From Lachnospiraceae bacterium (GTDB taxonomy: Bacteria; Bacillota; Clostridia; Lachnospirales; Lachnospiraceae): a stretch of DNA of 64,000 bases. The notes under the pieces are model-generated. The model saw only the letters and a program-made list of their open reading frames with translations, was not told the DNA's origin and made no database searches. Within the stretch, counting starts at the first letter, position 1. Each line of letters begins with the position of its first letter. The stretch is from contig WRAQ01000002.1 in NCBI GenBank assembly GCA_009780115.1, forward strand, positions 101,964 to 165,963, written 5' to 3'. This document shows positions 7,008 to 16,249 of this stretch, one piece after another. A program made the position numbers and the translations under genes.

Positions 7008-9443
7008 ATGAACGAAAAAGTTTTACGAACCCTTGAATATACAAAAATAATCGACCGCCTTGCCGAAAAAGCCGGATCAGAGCTGGGGATATCCCTGTGC
7101 CGGAATCTGGCCCCGATGACGGTTTTTTCTGATATCACGAAAGCGCAACAGGAAACTTCTGATGCCCTTGGCCGTTTGCTTAGAAAAGGGGCAACTTCTT
7201 TTGGCAATAACCATGATATTGGCTGGGCAATGAAATCGCTCGATAAAGGCAGTACAATTTCGATTCCGGAGCTGTTAAAAGTTGCCGGGCTTTTGGAAAA
7301 TGTCAACCGTATTAAGCAATATGGCCGCCCGGGGCGAAATGATGAGAACCCGGATTCTTTAACCGGTTACTTTGACACTCTTGAGCCTTTAACCCCGGTC
7401 AGCACCGAAATAAGGCGGTGTATTATCGGTGAGGATTTTATCGCCGATGATGCAAGTACGGCACTTCGGAATATCAGACGGAGTATGTCACAAACCAGCC
7501 AAAAAATTCAAACTCAATTAAATAGTATGGTTAATGGTTCGGTCCGTACCTATCTGCAGGATACGGTTATTACTTTACGTAATAATCGTTATTGTATCCC
7601 GGTTAAAAGTGAATACAAAAATCAAGTATCCGGGATGGTACACGACCAGTCATCTTCCGGGTCAACTTTTTTCATTGAGCCGACAGCAGTTGTTAATCTA
7701 AATAATCAACTGCGCGAGCTTGAACTCAAGGAGCAGGAAGAAATCGAAATCATCCTTGCGGTTTTGAGTGCCCAAGTGGGTGAACATACCGAAGTAATTA
7801 GCATGAATCAAAGGTTAATGACGGAGTTAGACTTTATTTTTGCCAAAGCGGCATTGGCACTTGAGCAAAATGCAACAATGCCGGTCATGAATGAAAATCA
7901 TATTATTAATATCCGCAAAGGCCGGCACCCACTATTAAAAGTAGACCAAGTTGTGCCGATTGATATTCATCTTGGGCGCGATTTTGACCTGCTTGTCATC
8001 ACCGGGCCGAATACCGGCGGTAAGACTGTCTCGCTTAAAACAGTCGGTTTATTTACCTTGATGGGGCAGGCCGGGCTGCATATCCCGGCGGCCGACCGCT
8101 CTGAACTTGCTATTTTTCACGAAGTTTTTGCCGATATCGGTGATGAGCAAAGTATTGAGCAAAGTTTAAGCACTTTTTCTTCACATATGACTACGATTGT
8201 AAATATTCTTGAAAATGCTGACCGTGATTCTCTATGCCTTTTTGATGAGCTGGGGGCCGGAACCGACCCAACCGAGGGGGCGGCGCTGGCAATCGCAATC
8301 CTTAGTTATCTTCACAAAGGGAAAATTTTGAGCATTGCGACAACTCATTACAGTGAGTTGAAACTATATGCACTTTCAACTGAATCAGTGCAAAATGCAA
8401 GCTGTGAATTTGATGTTGAAACTTTAAAACCAACCTATCGGCTTTTGATTGGCATCCCCGGCAAAAGTAATGCTTTTGCGATTTCATCAAAGCTGGGCTT
8501 GCCCGACTTTATCATTAATCATGCCCGGGAACAGATTAATACCGATGAGATTAGTTTTGAAGACGTTATTTCTGATTTGGAAAAAAGCCGGGTAATGATG
8601 GAGCGGGAACAACTGGAAATCGCCGCTAACAAAGATGAAATAAAGGCTTTAAAAGAACGTCTTAAAGCGAAAAATGAAAAATTTGAAAATAATCGCGACC
8701 GGATTTTGCGTGAAGCCCAGGAAGAAGCGCGGGATATTTTAGTAGAAGCCAAAGATTTCGCCGATTTAACAATCAGGACTTTGCAAAAAGCCGGAATAAG
8801 CGACGGGATGAAAGAGCTTGAGCAGGCCCGTGATAGCTTACGGCAACAGATTAAGGACAAAAATGATAACCTTAAATTTAAGGCTGTTGGTGACAATGAG
8901 CAGAAAATTGATGCGGATGAAATAAAAATTGGCGCGAATGTGAAAATTGTTTCAATGGGATTGACCGGTTCAGTCAATTCTTTGCCCGACCAGAAAGGGA
9001 ATGTTTTTGTCCAATGCGGGGCAATGCGGACTAATGCAAATATCAACGACTTGGTGCTAGTTTCAGAAACTTTAGATAAGCAGGCTGAAAAGACCATCGC
9101 GCCCAAATCCGGGGGTAAGGCATGGACTAACAAAGCAGGTAAAACCGGCAATGTCTTAAGCAGCGGCGGAAGTATGGATTTGTCAAAAGCAACAAGCATT
9201 TCTTATGAAATAAGTTTGCGGGGCAAAACGGTCGATGAAGCGCTTTCGCAACTGGATAAATACCTCGATGATGCGTATTTATCCCATCTTCCCAGTGTCA
9301 GAGTTGTGCATGGCAAAGGTACGGGTACGTTGCGTAAAGCTGTTCATGGGTTTTTGAAAAAATTGAGTTATGTGGATTCTTTCCGTTTAGGTGAATATGG
9401 TGAGGGTGATAGTGGTGTAACGGTGGTAAATTTTCGATCGTGA
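7008..9443 (+). CDS. mutS2: MutS2 ATPase/endonuclease
   Basis: An 811-residue full-length MutS2. In order: N-terminal helical and clamp region, ATPase with Walker A GPNTGGKTVSLK (about 335-347) and Walker B LCLFDELGAGTDPTEG, the STFSSHM signature, a long charged coiled coil (about 510-630), a KOW-like beta segment and a C-terminal Smr nuclease domain with SLRGKTVDEA and VRVVHGKGTGTLR. MutS2 proteins bind branched DNA and suppress homologous recombination. In Bacillus subtilis MutS2 also splits collided ribosomes, a role linked to the Smr/KOW part. The ATG at 7008 has no strong ribosome site and lies 19 bp after the cyclophilin gene. A 134-bp inverted-repeat element starts immediately after its TGA. 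Confidence 0.97.
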   Translation: MNEKVLRTLEYTKIIDRLAEKAGSELGISLCRNLAPMTVFSDITKAQQETSDALGRLLRKGATSFGNNHDIGWAMKSLDKGSTISIPELLKVAGLLENVNRIKQYGRPGRNDENPDSLTGYFDTLEPLTPVSTEIRRCIIGEDFIADDASTALRNIRRSMSQTSQKIQTQLNSMVNGSVRTYLQDTVITLRNNRYCIPVKSEYKNQVSGMVHDQSSSGSTFFIEPTAVVNLNNQLRELELKEQEEIEIILAVLSAQVGEHTEVISMNQRLMTELDFIFAKAALALEQNATMPVMNENHIINIRKGRHPLLKVDQVVPIDIHLGRDFDLLVITGPNTGGKTVSLKTVGLFTLMGQAGLHIPAADRSELAIFHEVFADIGDEQSIEQSLSTFSSHMTTIVNILENADRDSLCLFDELGAGTDPTEGAALAIAILSYLHKGKILSIATTHYSELKLYALSTESVQNASCEFDVETLKPTYRLLIGIPGKSNAFAISSKLGLPDFIINHAREQINTDEISFEDVISDLEKSRVMMEREQLEIAANKDEIKALKERLKAKNEKFENNRDRILREAQEEARDILVEAKDFADLTIRTLQKAGISDGMKELEQARDSLRQQIKDKNDNLKFKAVGDNEQKIDADEIKIGANVKIVSMGLTGSVNSLPDQKGNVFVQCGAMRTNANINDLVLVSETLDKQAEKTIAPKSGGKAWTNKAGKTGNVLSSGGSMDLSKATSISYEISLRGKTVDEALSQLDKYLDDAYLSHLPSVRVVHGKGTGTLRKAVHGFLKKLSYVDSFRLGEYGEGDSGVTVVNFRS

Positions 9444-9577
9444 ATGAGTATTTCTGATTTCGCAAGCAGACCGTTGGGAAACGTCGGTACTACGTTTCGT
9501 GTTTTGAAACCGTAGTAACTGCTACGTTTTACATCGAGCGAGAGCGTGTCTTGCGGTGAAATACAGAGAATACTCAT
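9444..9577 (+). repeat. 134-bp inverted-repeat element directly after mutS2
   Basis: It begins at the base after the mutS2 TGA. The ends are exact inverted repeats ATGAGTATT and AATACTCAT, followed inward by CTG/CAG and CGCAAG/CTTGCG matches. A central hairpin is built from ACTACGTTTC and GAAACCGTAGT. Bases 9452-9491 recur (34 of 40 identical) after the next gene at 10324-10363. No transposase or reading frame is visible. It could be a MITE-like remnant or a structured 3' end. Confidence 0.65.
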
Positions 9578-9607
9578 ACGCGGAGTAACAATTATTTTGG
9601 AGGTTGT

Positions 9608-10321
9608 ATGGTTAGTAAACAAAAGATATTGATTGTTGACGACGATGAAAACATTGCCGAGTTAATTTCGCTTTATTTGACAAAAGAGTGCTTTGAAACG
9701 ATGATTGTCCATGACGGGGAAGCCGCCCTCGCTGCTTACGCTTCCTTTGAACCAAATTTGATTTTGCTCGACTTAATGCTTCCGGGTATTGATGGATATC
9801 AGGTCTGCCGGGAAGTCCGGGCCAAAGCATCGACACCGATAATCATGCTTTCTGCTAAAGGTGAGGTTTTCGACAAAGTTTTAGGGCTTGAGCTTGGCGC
9901 TGATGATTATGTCGAAAAACCTTTTGATGCTAAGGAGCTGGTCGCCCGGGTTAAGGCAGTTTTACGCCGTTACAAGCCAATAATCGACTCCCCGGCAACT
10001 TATAATGATACGGAAAAAAAGGTTGAATATCCTGACCTTATTATTAATCAAACGAATTATTCGGTTCTTTATATGGGTAAATCAGTCGAAATGCCGCCCA
10101 AAGAATTGGAACTGCTTTATTTTCTTGCTTCGGCACCGGGGCGGGTCTTTACCCGCGAGCAGTTGCTTGACCAGATATGGGGTTATGAGTATATGGGTGA
10201 TACCCGCACTGTTGATGTACATATCAAACGTCTCCGCGAAAAAATCGATGATACCGGAAAACCGTGGCATATCTCGACGATATGGGGCGTTGGGTACAAA
10301 TTTGCCTTACGGCGTGAGTGA
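9608..10321 (+). CDS. OmpR/PhoB-type response regulator
   Basis: A 237-residue two-domain regulator. The receiver domain (about 4-118) has the acidic pair in LIVDDDENI, the phospho-acceptor Asp in LILLDLMLPGIDG, Ser in IIMLSAKGE and Lys in VEKPFD. The C-terminal winged helix (about 135-235) has MPPKELELLYFLASAPGRVFTREQLLDQIWGYEYMGDTRTVDVHIKRLREKI. The ATG follows TTTTGGAGGTTGT. The histidine kinase gene begins 66 bp downstream, so this is one two-component system. The signal and target genes are not evident. The gene lies between two copies of a 40-bp repeat (9452 and 10324). Confidence 0.95.
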   Translation: MVSKQKILIVDDDENIAELISLYLTKECFETMIVHDGEAALAAYASFEPNLILLDLMLPGIDGYQVCREVRAKASTPIIMLSAKGEVFDKVLGLELGADDYVEKPFDAKELVARVKAVLRRYKPIIDSPATYNDTEKKVEYPDLIINQTNYSVLYMGKSVEMPPKELELLYFLASAPGRVFTREQLLDQIWGYEYMGDTRTVDVHIKRLREKIDDTGKPWHISTIWGVGYKFALRRE

Positions 10322-10323
10322 CA

Positions 10324-10363
10324 TTCTGACTTCGTAAGCAGTGCGTTGGAAAACATCGGTACT
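10324..10363 (+). repeat. Second copy of the 40-bp post-stop repeat
   Basis: Starts two bases after the response regulator TGA and matches 9452-9491 at 34 of 40 positions. Shared blocks include AAGCAG, CGTTGG and TCGGTACT. The inverted ends and central hairpin of the first copy are missing, so this looks like a fragment or a minimal unit. Both copies follow a stop codon in the same orientation. Confidence 0.65.
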
Positions 10364-10387
10364 TAACGGCGTTGTGAAGGAATCTAT

Positions 10388-11806
10388 ATGCGGAAAACTC
10401 TTTATCTCAAATTCATATTGGCTTATATAATCTTTGGCTTCTTTGGTTTTGTCATCGTTGCGACTTTTGTTTCTTCGATGACGATGGAACATTTACGGCG
10501 CGAAAAAGCCGAATCCCTATACCTTGAAGCTATGCGTATTGCTAATACTTATGCTACCGACCTTTACAATAATGAAACCTCGCTTGAAACTGTCAAAAGA
10601 CAAATTGATGCCCTCGATACTTTTTTTTCGGCCGCCGTTTGGATAATCAACCCTTCCGGGCGGATGATTCTCGATTCCCGGGCCCCGGTTGACCCGGAAA
10701 GCGAAGTTTTCGTTGAAAATTTCGACCCGGGGGTTATGGCCGGTTCGCATTATGTGGTTGGCACTTTTTTTGATGTTTTTGAAGAAGATTGCATCAGTGT
10801 TCTTGCCCCAATTGCTTCCGATTTCAAAATAAACGGTTATGTTGCCCTGCATTATTCAATGAATAATCTTAGAGCTTCGGCTGACTCTTTACTAAATATT
10901 TCTTATTTGCTATTGGTAATTTTATTTTTGCTTTCGCTGATTATCCTGATTTTTTTCACTGAAATGGTTTACCGGCCTTTGCGTAAAATCACGGTTGCGA
11001 CCGAGCAATATGCCAGTGGAAATATGCATTATGAGTTTAGCGTTGACAGCGAAGATGAAATCGGATATTTGGCCGCTTCGTTATCTTATATGGCGAGTGA
11101 AATCGCCCGTGCCGGTGATGACCAGAAAAAATTTGTCGCAAATGTCTCCCACGATTTCCGTTCACCGCTTACCTCAATCCGCGGTTATCTTGAAGCAATG
11201 AGTGATGGAACGGTCCCGCCGGAAATGTATGAAAAATATATTGAGATTTTGACCAATGAAACCGACCGTTTAATTAAGCTGACTAATAGCTTACTTACTT
11301 TAAATAATTTGAATATGCGGGGAATGTTCCTTGATAAGACTAATTTTGATGTCAATAAAATTATCCGTAATACGGCTGTTTCGTTTGAGGGGACGTGCCG
11401 GAAAAAGAAAATTGCCATTGAACTGATTTTGACTGATAGCGTAATAGTTCATGCTGATTCGGATAAAATTCAGCAAGTTCTTTATAATCTTTTAGATAAT
11501 GCGATTAAATTCAGCCCGACCGACTCAATTATCAAAATCGAAACAACGGAAAAGCATAACAAAATTTTTATTTCAATTAAGGATAATGGTACCGGAATCC
11601 CCAAAAATGAGTTGAAATTTGTTTTCGACCGTTTTTTTAAATCAGATTCGTCACGCGGCCGTGACCGCCGGGGAACCGGCTTAGGCCTGGCGATTGTTAA
11701 AGAAATCATCAATTCACACGGGGAAAATATTAATGTAATCAGTACCGAAGGAATCGGTTCGGAGTTTATCTTTTCGCTGTCAGTTTCGGAGGAAGAGGAA
11801 GATTAG
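10388..11806 (+). CDS. Membrane sensor histidine kinase
   Basis: A 472-residue kinase paired with the OmpR-type regulator just upstream. A membrane helix at about 8-30 and a second at about 166-190 enclose an extracytoplasmic sensor region of about 135 residues. A HAMP domain follows (VYRPLRKITVATEQYASG), then the dimerisation helix with FVANVSHDFRSPLTSIRGYLEA (phosphorylated His) and the HATPase domain with DNAIKFSPTDS, IKDNGTGIP and RRGTGLGLAIVKEIINSHG. All catalytic boxes look intact. The ATG at 10388 follows GAAGGAATCTAT. The architecture resembles PhoR/ResE-type kinases; the sensed signal cannot be read from the sequence. Confidence 0.94.
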   Translation: MRKTLYLKFILAYIIFGFFGFVIVATFVSSMTMEHLRREKAESLYLEAMRIANTYATDLYNNETSLETVKRQIDALDTFFSAAVWIINPSGRMILDSRAPVDPESEVFVENFDPGVMAGSHYVVGTFFDVFEEDCISVLAPIASDFKINGYVALHYSMNNLRASADSLLNISYLLLVILFLLSLIILIFFTEMVYRPLRKITVATEQYASGNMHYEFSVDSEDEIGYLAASLSYMASEIARAGDDQKKFVANVSHDFRSPLTSIRGYLEAMSDGTVPPEMYEKYIEILTNETDRLIKLTNSLLTLNNLNMRGMFLDKTNFDVNKIIRNTAVSFEGTCRKKKIAIELILTDSVIVHADSDKIQQVLYNLLDNAIKFSPTDSIIKIETTEKHNKIFISIKDNGTGIPKNELKFVFDRFFKSDSSRGRDRRGTGLGLAIVKEIINSHGENINVISTEGIGSEFIFSLSVSEEEED

Positions 11807-11944
11807 GTTAAGAGTTGTTTAGATTTTGGTAATTTCTGCCGATATAATAATAAATTGATACCAGGATTTGCAGAGCAGACTTCGAGTGTTTTTAGGAATA
11901 CAAAGAATATAAATATCTGGGTCATTATATGGGAGAATATTACA

Positions 11945-12469
11945 ATGCCTTTGTCGATTGATACTAATTCTTATTTATATACTACCTATCCCTTATATGA
12001 GAAAGGGATGGACGAAATCCTTAAATCTGATGAGGATTATGATGAAATTCTTAATTCTGATGAAGAATCTAATGAATATGCTTCTGAAAAAATATTTGGC
12101 GAGATATCATCCAAAAACAATTCATCTAATGCTATTATTGTAGAAGCAAAAAAACAGACACTAGGCGGCCTTTTAAAGCGGGTTGAAATGATGCAAAGTA
12201 ATTTGTATACCGGCAGAAGCTGGAGCAGGCTCATGAAAACATACGGCAATTCGCAAGCTGTATTTTTGAAAGAATCTGCCGAAGAAAGAGATGTCGACCG
12301 GGCATTAAGAAGTTTAACGCGTGATTTAATGGCACTTCGGCAAGCTGAAAATGATGAAGACCCGCATCGGGAAAAGTTGCCGGTGGTGTTGAAGGAAGAT
12401 AATTCCTTTGAACAGACTGTTACTGCTGCTACTGCTATTGGGGATATGGGTATTGATATAAGTGTGTGA
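11945..12469 (+). CDS. Conserved-looking hypothetical protein, 174 residues
   Basis: I do not recognise this protein. The ATG at 11945 is preferred over one at 11855 because GGGAGAAT lies ten bases before it. The N-terminal third is acidic with a local repeat (DEILKSDEDYDEILNSDEESNEY). A predicted helical segment follows, from QTLGGLLKRVEMM to RALRSLTRDLMALRQ, with Arg/Lys/Glu heptads. There is no signal peptide, membrane helix or cysteine cluster. Composition resembles the upstream genes rather than the AT-rich insert that begins about 100 bp further on. It is cytoplasmic by appearance and may be the last gene before that insert. Confidence 0.6.
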   Translation: MPLSIDTNSYLYTTYPLYEKGMDEILKSDEDYDEILNSDEESNEYASEKIFGEISSKNNSSNAIIVEAKKQTLGGLLKRVEMMQSNLYTGRSWSRLMKTYGNSQAVFLKESAEERDVDRALRSLTRDLMALRQAENDEDPHREKLPVVLKEDNSFEQTVTAATAIGDMGIDISV

Positions 12470-12604
12470 GGGAGCTTGTTACATCGCGAAATTTGATATT
12501 TGTACTTATAATAAAAATAAATTTTTTCGGAAAACTAATCTTCGCTTCCAATTCACCATCCCGGTCTCCAAAAACACAATTTACTTTACGCTACCTCTTA
12601 AATT

Positions 12605-13648
12605 TCAAGAACAATTATATAATGACATCTTTCCTTTTGAATAGTAATGGCATTTTCCGCATAGAGAACATTTTTTAATTTCATTTTCTCTTTCATGATA
12701 CTTAATTATGTAATTAGGGTCAGCCATTAAAGCTCGACCTAATGAGATAGTACAATTTGGTTCCAGAATATTACTCATTTGATTAAGGTTTTTTATTGCA
12801 CCAGAAAAGTTCCATATAATATTGTTATCAAATTCTTTTATAAAATCGCATAACTCGCTTATGTTTTCTCTTTTCGGATATATTAAAGACTTATCGATAT
12901 TATAAATACCATTTGATATACTAATGATATTCGCACCTGCATTAATAATTTTTTTTATTGGTATAATTTTTGATTGTTTTTCAATATTGGCATTTCTTAA
13001 TACACCCTCTACTAAAGACAATCTTACATCAAATAATATTTCTATATTTTCTTTTTTACTTTTGCTAATGATTTTCTCTATGCAATAAGACCGATTTTCG
13101 CCATAAACGTCATTTCTGCAATTAAAAATAGGGCTTAATAAAAGAGATAAAAAATATCCATGCGCTGCATGAATCTGTACAATATCAAAGCCAACTTCTT
13201 TAGCAAAATTAATTGCTTCAATAAATTTATCAATTATTAATTCGATAGTCTCTATATCTAAATTAAATATATAGTCTCTTATTTTACTTATATATTCATA
13301 TAAATTAGGATTTATTATAGTTCTTTGCATTGAAATTGCGCTATTATTACAAGCAATTTGAATGCCAGCTAATGACCCATTCTTTTTAATTACATTGCAT
13401 AAATTTGACCACATTTTCTTGTCACTCGGAAAATAACATGTACTTTTATTTGAACAATACTGTTTGCCAATAGCTACATTTCCAACATAACTAATGCCAA
13501 TTCTTTTGCCAGAACGGTTTTCATGATATTTTATTAATTCTTCTGTAGGGGCACCATAATTGGAATATCCAGTATTTATGGGCGCAAAAAAAATTTTCGA
13601 TGGAACGATAGTATTTTTTATTTTAATATTCTGTAATAACATTTCCAT
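12605..13648 (-). CDS. Old Yellow Enzyme-family flavin oxidoreductase
   Basis: A 347-residue TIM-barrel protein of the NADH:flavin oxidoreductase family. Seen: N-terminal LLQNIKIKNTIVPSKIFFAP, the substrate-site motif VQIHAAHGYFLSLLLSP (HxxH class), RNDVYGENRS, and GRALMADPN near the end. The C-terminus has CSLCGKC and a final cysteine, enough for the 4Fe-4S ligands of the 2,4-dienoyl-CoA reductase branch. It ends soon after, so the FAD/NAD domains of full-length members are absent. A TTG at 13663 is open, but the ATG at 13648 has GGATAA upstream. The codons are extremely A/T-biased. It follows the aldo/keto reductase gene on the same strand; both have iron-sulfur motifs and may share electrons. 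The substrate is unknown. Confidence 0.8.
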   Translation of the reverse strand: MEMLLQNIKIKNTIVPSKIFFAPINTGYSNYGAPTEELIKYHENRSGKRIGISYVGNVAIGKQYCSNKSTCYFPSDKKMWSNLCNVIKKNGSLAGIQIACNNSAISMQRTIINPNLYEYISKIRDYIFNLDIETIELIIDKFIEAINFAKEVGFDIVQIHAAHGYFLSLLLSPIFNCRNDVYGENRSYCIEKIISKSKKENIEILFDVRLSLVEGVLRNANIEKQSKIIPIKKIINAGANIISISNGIYNIDKSLIYPKRENISELCDFIKEFDNNIIWNFSGAIKNLNQMSNILEPNCTISLGRALMADPNYIIKYHERENEIKKCSLCGKCHYYSKGKMSLYNCS

Positions 13649-13668
13649 GGTTTTATTATCCAATTCAT

Positions 13669-14760
13669 TTATTTGCTTATTATATTATGTATCCGCTCTA
13701 GCTCATTTACGATTTTTAAATCATATGGACATTTTGATTCGCAAATGTAACACCTGCTACAATTCAAATAATTTTTCTCAATTTCTTTATATTGTTCTTT
13801 TGCCCAATCTGGTAAATCATAATCTTCATAGTACTTGATTATTCTTAGTATAGCTGAAATGCTAATATTATTAGGACATGGTTCACAATATTGACATCTT
13901 CGGCAAAATGTTTTCCCCACTTTTTTAATAATGCTATTTATTAATTCAAGCGGATATTTTTTATTATTCATTTTATTTAATAGTATCTGAATATTTTCAT
14001 CTACTTCACTTTTAGTTCCCATTCCTGGTATAGTTATAGAAACATCGGTTGAATATACATAACTCAAAGCAATCTCTTTTAATTCTTGGTTTGATAATCC
14101 TAATTCTGTCAATTTGACAAGCGAATTTGTTAAGGCACCGCCTGCGTAAGGTTTCATCGCTATTGTCCCTACATTATTATTTTTAGCAATTTCTATAATA
14201 TGATTACATTCATGCTCCAATAGATTTAAGGGTAATTGAATAGTATCAAATAAATTAGCATCAATAGCTTCTTTAAAGACAAATGGATTATGAGAAGCTA
14301 AACCAATGAATCTAATAGCTCCTTCTTCTTTTTTTTCTAATAATGCTTTAAATGCACCATTTTCAGGATTCATAATTTGTTCAAGGGCATTACTATTTTT
14401 TACATAGTGCAATTGAAACAGGTCGATATAATCCGTTTGCAGATTTTTCAAAGAACTAGTTATATCATTAATCATCTTGTCATATGATAATGCTTTTGAT
14501 TTAGTTGCCAATATTACTTCTTTTCTAACATTACATAAAGCTTCACCGATAATTTTTTCACTATCACGATAGTCTATTGCTGTATCATAAAAATTTATAC
14601 CTTTCCCAAACGCATATCTAATAGTTTCTAATGATTCAGTATATAATGAACCTTTTAATCGTGCCAAAAAAATAGATTCATGACCTGTCATAATTGGTAT
14701 ACCACCAAAACCGATTTTTGACACAGTAAGATTAGTTTTTCCTAGTTTCTGATATATCAT
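13669..14760 (-). CDS. Aldo/keto reductase with C-terminal 4Fe-4S motifs, AT-rich copy
   Basis: A 363-residue relative of the reductase at 4320-5432. Barrel motifs: YQKLGKTNLTVSKIGFGGIP, INFYDTAIDYRDSEKIIGEAL (Asp and Tyr), LATKSKAL (Lys) and DLFQLHYV (His). The C-terminus has CRRCQYCEPCPNNI and CSRCYICESKCPYDL, two cysteine clusters of ferredoxin type. Substrate unknown. Codon use is far more AT-rich than in the other copy, so it is not a recent local duplicate and was probably acquired with its neighbours. Its TAA lies five bases before the open TTG of the flavin oxidoreductase frame; the two are surely co-transcribed. Confidence 0.85.
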   Translation of the reverse strand: MIYQKLGKTNLTVSKIGFGGIPIMTGHESIFLARLKGSLYTESLETIRYAFGKGINFYDTAIDYRDSEKIIGEALCNVRKEVILATKSKALSYDKMINDITSSLKNLQTDYIDLFQLHYVKNSNALEQIMNPENGAFKALLEKKEEGAIRFIGLASHNPFVFKEAIDANLFDTIQLPLNLLEHECNHIIEIAKNNNVGTIAMKPYAGGALTNSLVKLTELGLSNQELKEIALSYVYSTDVSITIPGMGTKSEVDENIQILLNKMNNKKYPLELINSIIKKVGKTFCRRCQYCEPCPNNISISAILRIIKYYEDYDLPDWAKEQYKEIEKNYLNCSRCYICESKCPYDLKIVNELERIHNIISK

Positions 14761-14905
14761 ATATAATCCTTTATTTTTATTTATGTTATTAAGTGATACC
14801 GCAAATATACCTTAGCATCATTGAGCAATACGCAACAGGAGTTATGATTAGCAATTTACCAATAAGAAGACTTTATTAGATTTCACAATATATTTCGTAA
14901 AGTCA

Positions 14906-15394
14906 TTAATATCCTAAAGCCCCAAATATCGATTCATCATTTTCAATCCAGTCATTTACATTTATTATACGATAGTTTTCTTTATCATCTCTTACATAAA
15001 CCTTTTCAATTCCAGCATTAATAATTAATCTTTTGCACATTGCGCAACTACTAGTGTTTTCTACGTAATTTCCGGTTATTACATCGAAACCAGCTAGATA
15101 CATAGAGCTTTTTAACATATCTTTCCTCGATGCACTAATAATCGCATTTGCTTCGGCATGAACACTACGACATAGCTCATATCTTTCACCGCGAGCAATC
15201 TTTTTTTCTTCTCGTATACAAGAATTTATATCAATACAATTTTTTCTTCCTCGTGGCGCACCTACATATCCTGTAGATATAATTTCATCATCTTTTACTA
15301 AAACTGCGCCATAATGTTTTCTAATACAAGTACATCGCTTTGATACTTGTTCTGCAATATCTAAATAATAATTAATCTTATCACGTCTTTTCAT
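14906..15394 (-). CDS. dCMP deaminase (ComEB-like)
   Basis: A 162-residue zinc-dependent cytidine/deoxycytidylate deaminase. It has the zinc and proton-shuttle motif VHAEANAI and the second zinc site SSCAMCKRLI. The N-terminal ISTGYVGAPRGRKNC is the typical dCMP deaminase segment, in which the canonical GYNG is here GYVG. A further cysteine/histidine-rich stretch (SKRCTCIRKHYGAVLV) matches the structural zinc region of the family. It turns dCMP into dUMP, the precursor of dTMP. It diverges from a thymidylate-kinase-like gene 228 bp away, so the pair could feed thymidine nucleotide synthesis. Very AT-rich, as expected of transferred or phage-type DNA; no phage gene is visible. Confidence 0.88.
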   Translation of the reverse strand: MKRRDKINYYLDIAEQVSKRCTCIRKHYGAVLVKDDEIISTGYVGAPRGRKNCIDINSCIREEKKIARGERYELCRSVHAEANAIISASRKDMLKSSMYLAGFDVITGNYVENTSSCAMCKRLIINAGIEKVYVRDDKENYRIINVNDWIENDESIFGALGY

Positions 15395-15466
15395 TAATAA
15401 TTCTCCAATCAGATAGTTAATATGCTACATTTGTATAGTTTATCATAATATGTCAAATAATCAATA

Positions 15467-15483
15467 GCAAATTTGCTTTTTTT
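15467..15483. terminator. Short palindrome followed by a T run
   Basis: AGCAAATTTGCT is self-complementary and followed by T6. It lies in the intergenic space between the dCMP deaminase start and the kinase promoter. The stem is short and AT-rich, so termination activity is doubtful. Confidence 0.25.
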
Positions 15484-15547
15484 GTCGAATAATAATGTGT
15501 TTTTATAACATAGGTCACAATGCGCCCTAAAAATTGCAAAAATCTTA

Positions 15548-15576
15548 TTGTAAGGATAAACAATTTATGATATACT
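15548..15576 (+). promoter_or_regulatory. Sigma-A-like promoter for the thymidylate-kinase-like gene
   Basis: TTGTAA at 15548-15553, a 17-bp spacer and TATACT at 15571-15576, about 46 bp before the TTG start. It is the best match in the 228-bp divergent region. Confidence 0.5.
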
Positions 15577-15621
15577 CAATTTCATTAAGTAACAAAACAC
15601 GTATTAATTGAGGATATAATT

Positions 15622-16239
15622 TTGTTTATAGCATTTGATGGAATTGATGGCAGTGGGAAAACAACACTTTCGGACAAATTAACTCAATATTTAAAGAATA
15701 AAAAATATGATGTTGAATTATTCGATATGGGAAAATTTGGATTTCTAGATGAATATTTAGAAAAAATAAAAAATAAAGAAAAACTAGTTGATTCTCAAAT
15801 AAGGGAGCTACTATTTTATTTTGAAGGAAATCTTTTTAGTAATTATATTAAAGAAAACAGTGAAAAAATAATAATTACTGATAGATATTTCCTATCTTAT
15901 TATGCCTACGGGCCAATTAACGGAATGCCTCAAGAAGTAATATGGAAATTAGTAAACAAGATGATATCACCTGATTTTTATTTTTTTATTAATGTTTCTC
16001 CTGAAATTGCGTTAAATCGAATAATAAAATATAGAAAAATTGACATTCCCGAGATAGGATATATAAATAAACTTAGTGATAATGAAGAAGAAAATAAAAA
16101 TTTATTTTTGGAATCTCAAAATAAAGTATATTCTAATTATCTCAATATTATTAATAAGTTCAATGTCCATATAATAAATGGTAATCAAGAGATTGACAAA
16201 ATCTTCAATGATATTAAGTCAATAATTAATTTAAAATAA
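15622..16239 (+). CDS. Thymidylate-kinase-like nucleoside monophosphate kinase
   Basis: A 205-residue P-loop kinase: FIAFDGIDGSGKTTLSDKL is the Walker A region of dTMP kinases, and IIITDRYFLSYYAYGPINGMP matches the DRY-containing nucleobase pocket. The LID region after FFINVSPEIALNRI is present but divergent (RIIKYRKIDIPEIGY). Expected reaction: dTMP plus ATP to dTDP. The start is TTG at 15622, with GAGGATATAAT upstream. The gene is very AT-rich and divergent from typical bacterial Tmk, so a phage-type or specialised deoxynucleotide kinase is possible. The usual chromosomal place for tmk, between the decarboxylase and yaaR genes, holds no kinase in this window. Confidence 0.75.
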   Translation: MFIAFDGIDGSGKTTLSDKLTQYLKNKKYDVELFDMGKFGFLDEYLEKIKNKEKLVDSQIRELLFYFEGNLFSNYIKENSEKIIITDRYFLSYYAYGPINGMPQEVIWKLVNKMISPDFYFFINVSPEIALNRIIKYRKIDIPEIGYINKLSDNEEENKNLFLESQNKVYSNYLNIINKFNVHIINGNQEIDKIFNDIKSIINLK

Positions 16240-16249
16240 ATTACAATAT

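Noticed and set aside
8519..9199. Long minus-strand open frame within mutS2
   Set aside because: Lies under the coiled-coil, KOW and Smr-linker regions of an intact mutS2; Ser/Leu-rich composition typical of an antisense shadow.
12462..12678. Two overlapping short plus-strand frames after the unknown protein at 11945
   Set aside because: They lie in AT-rich intergenic sequence and the 3' end of the flavin oxidoreductase gene; no ribosome site or conserved feature.
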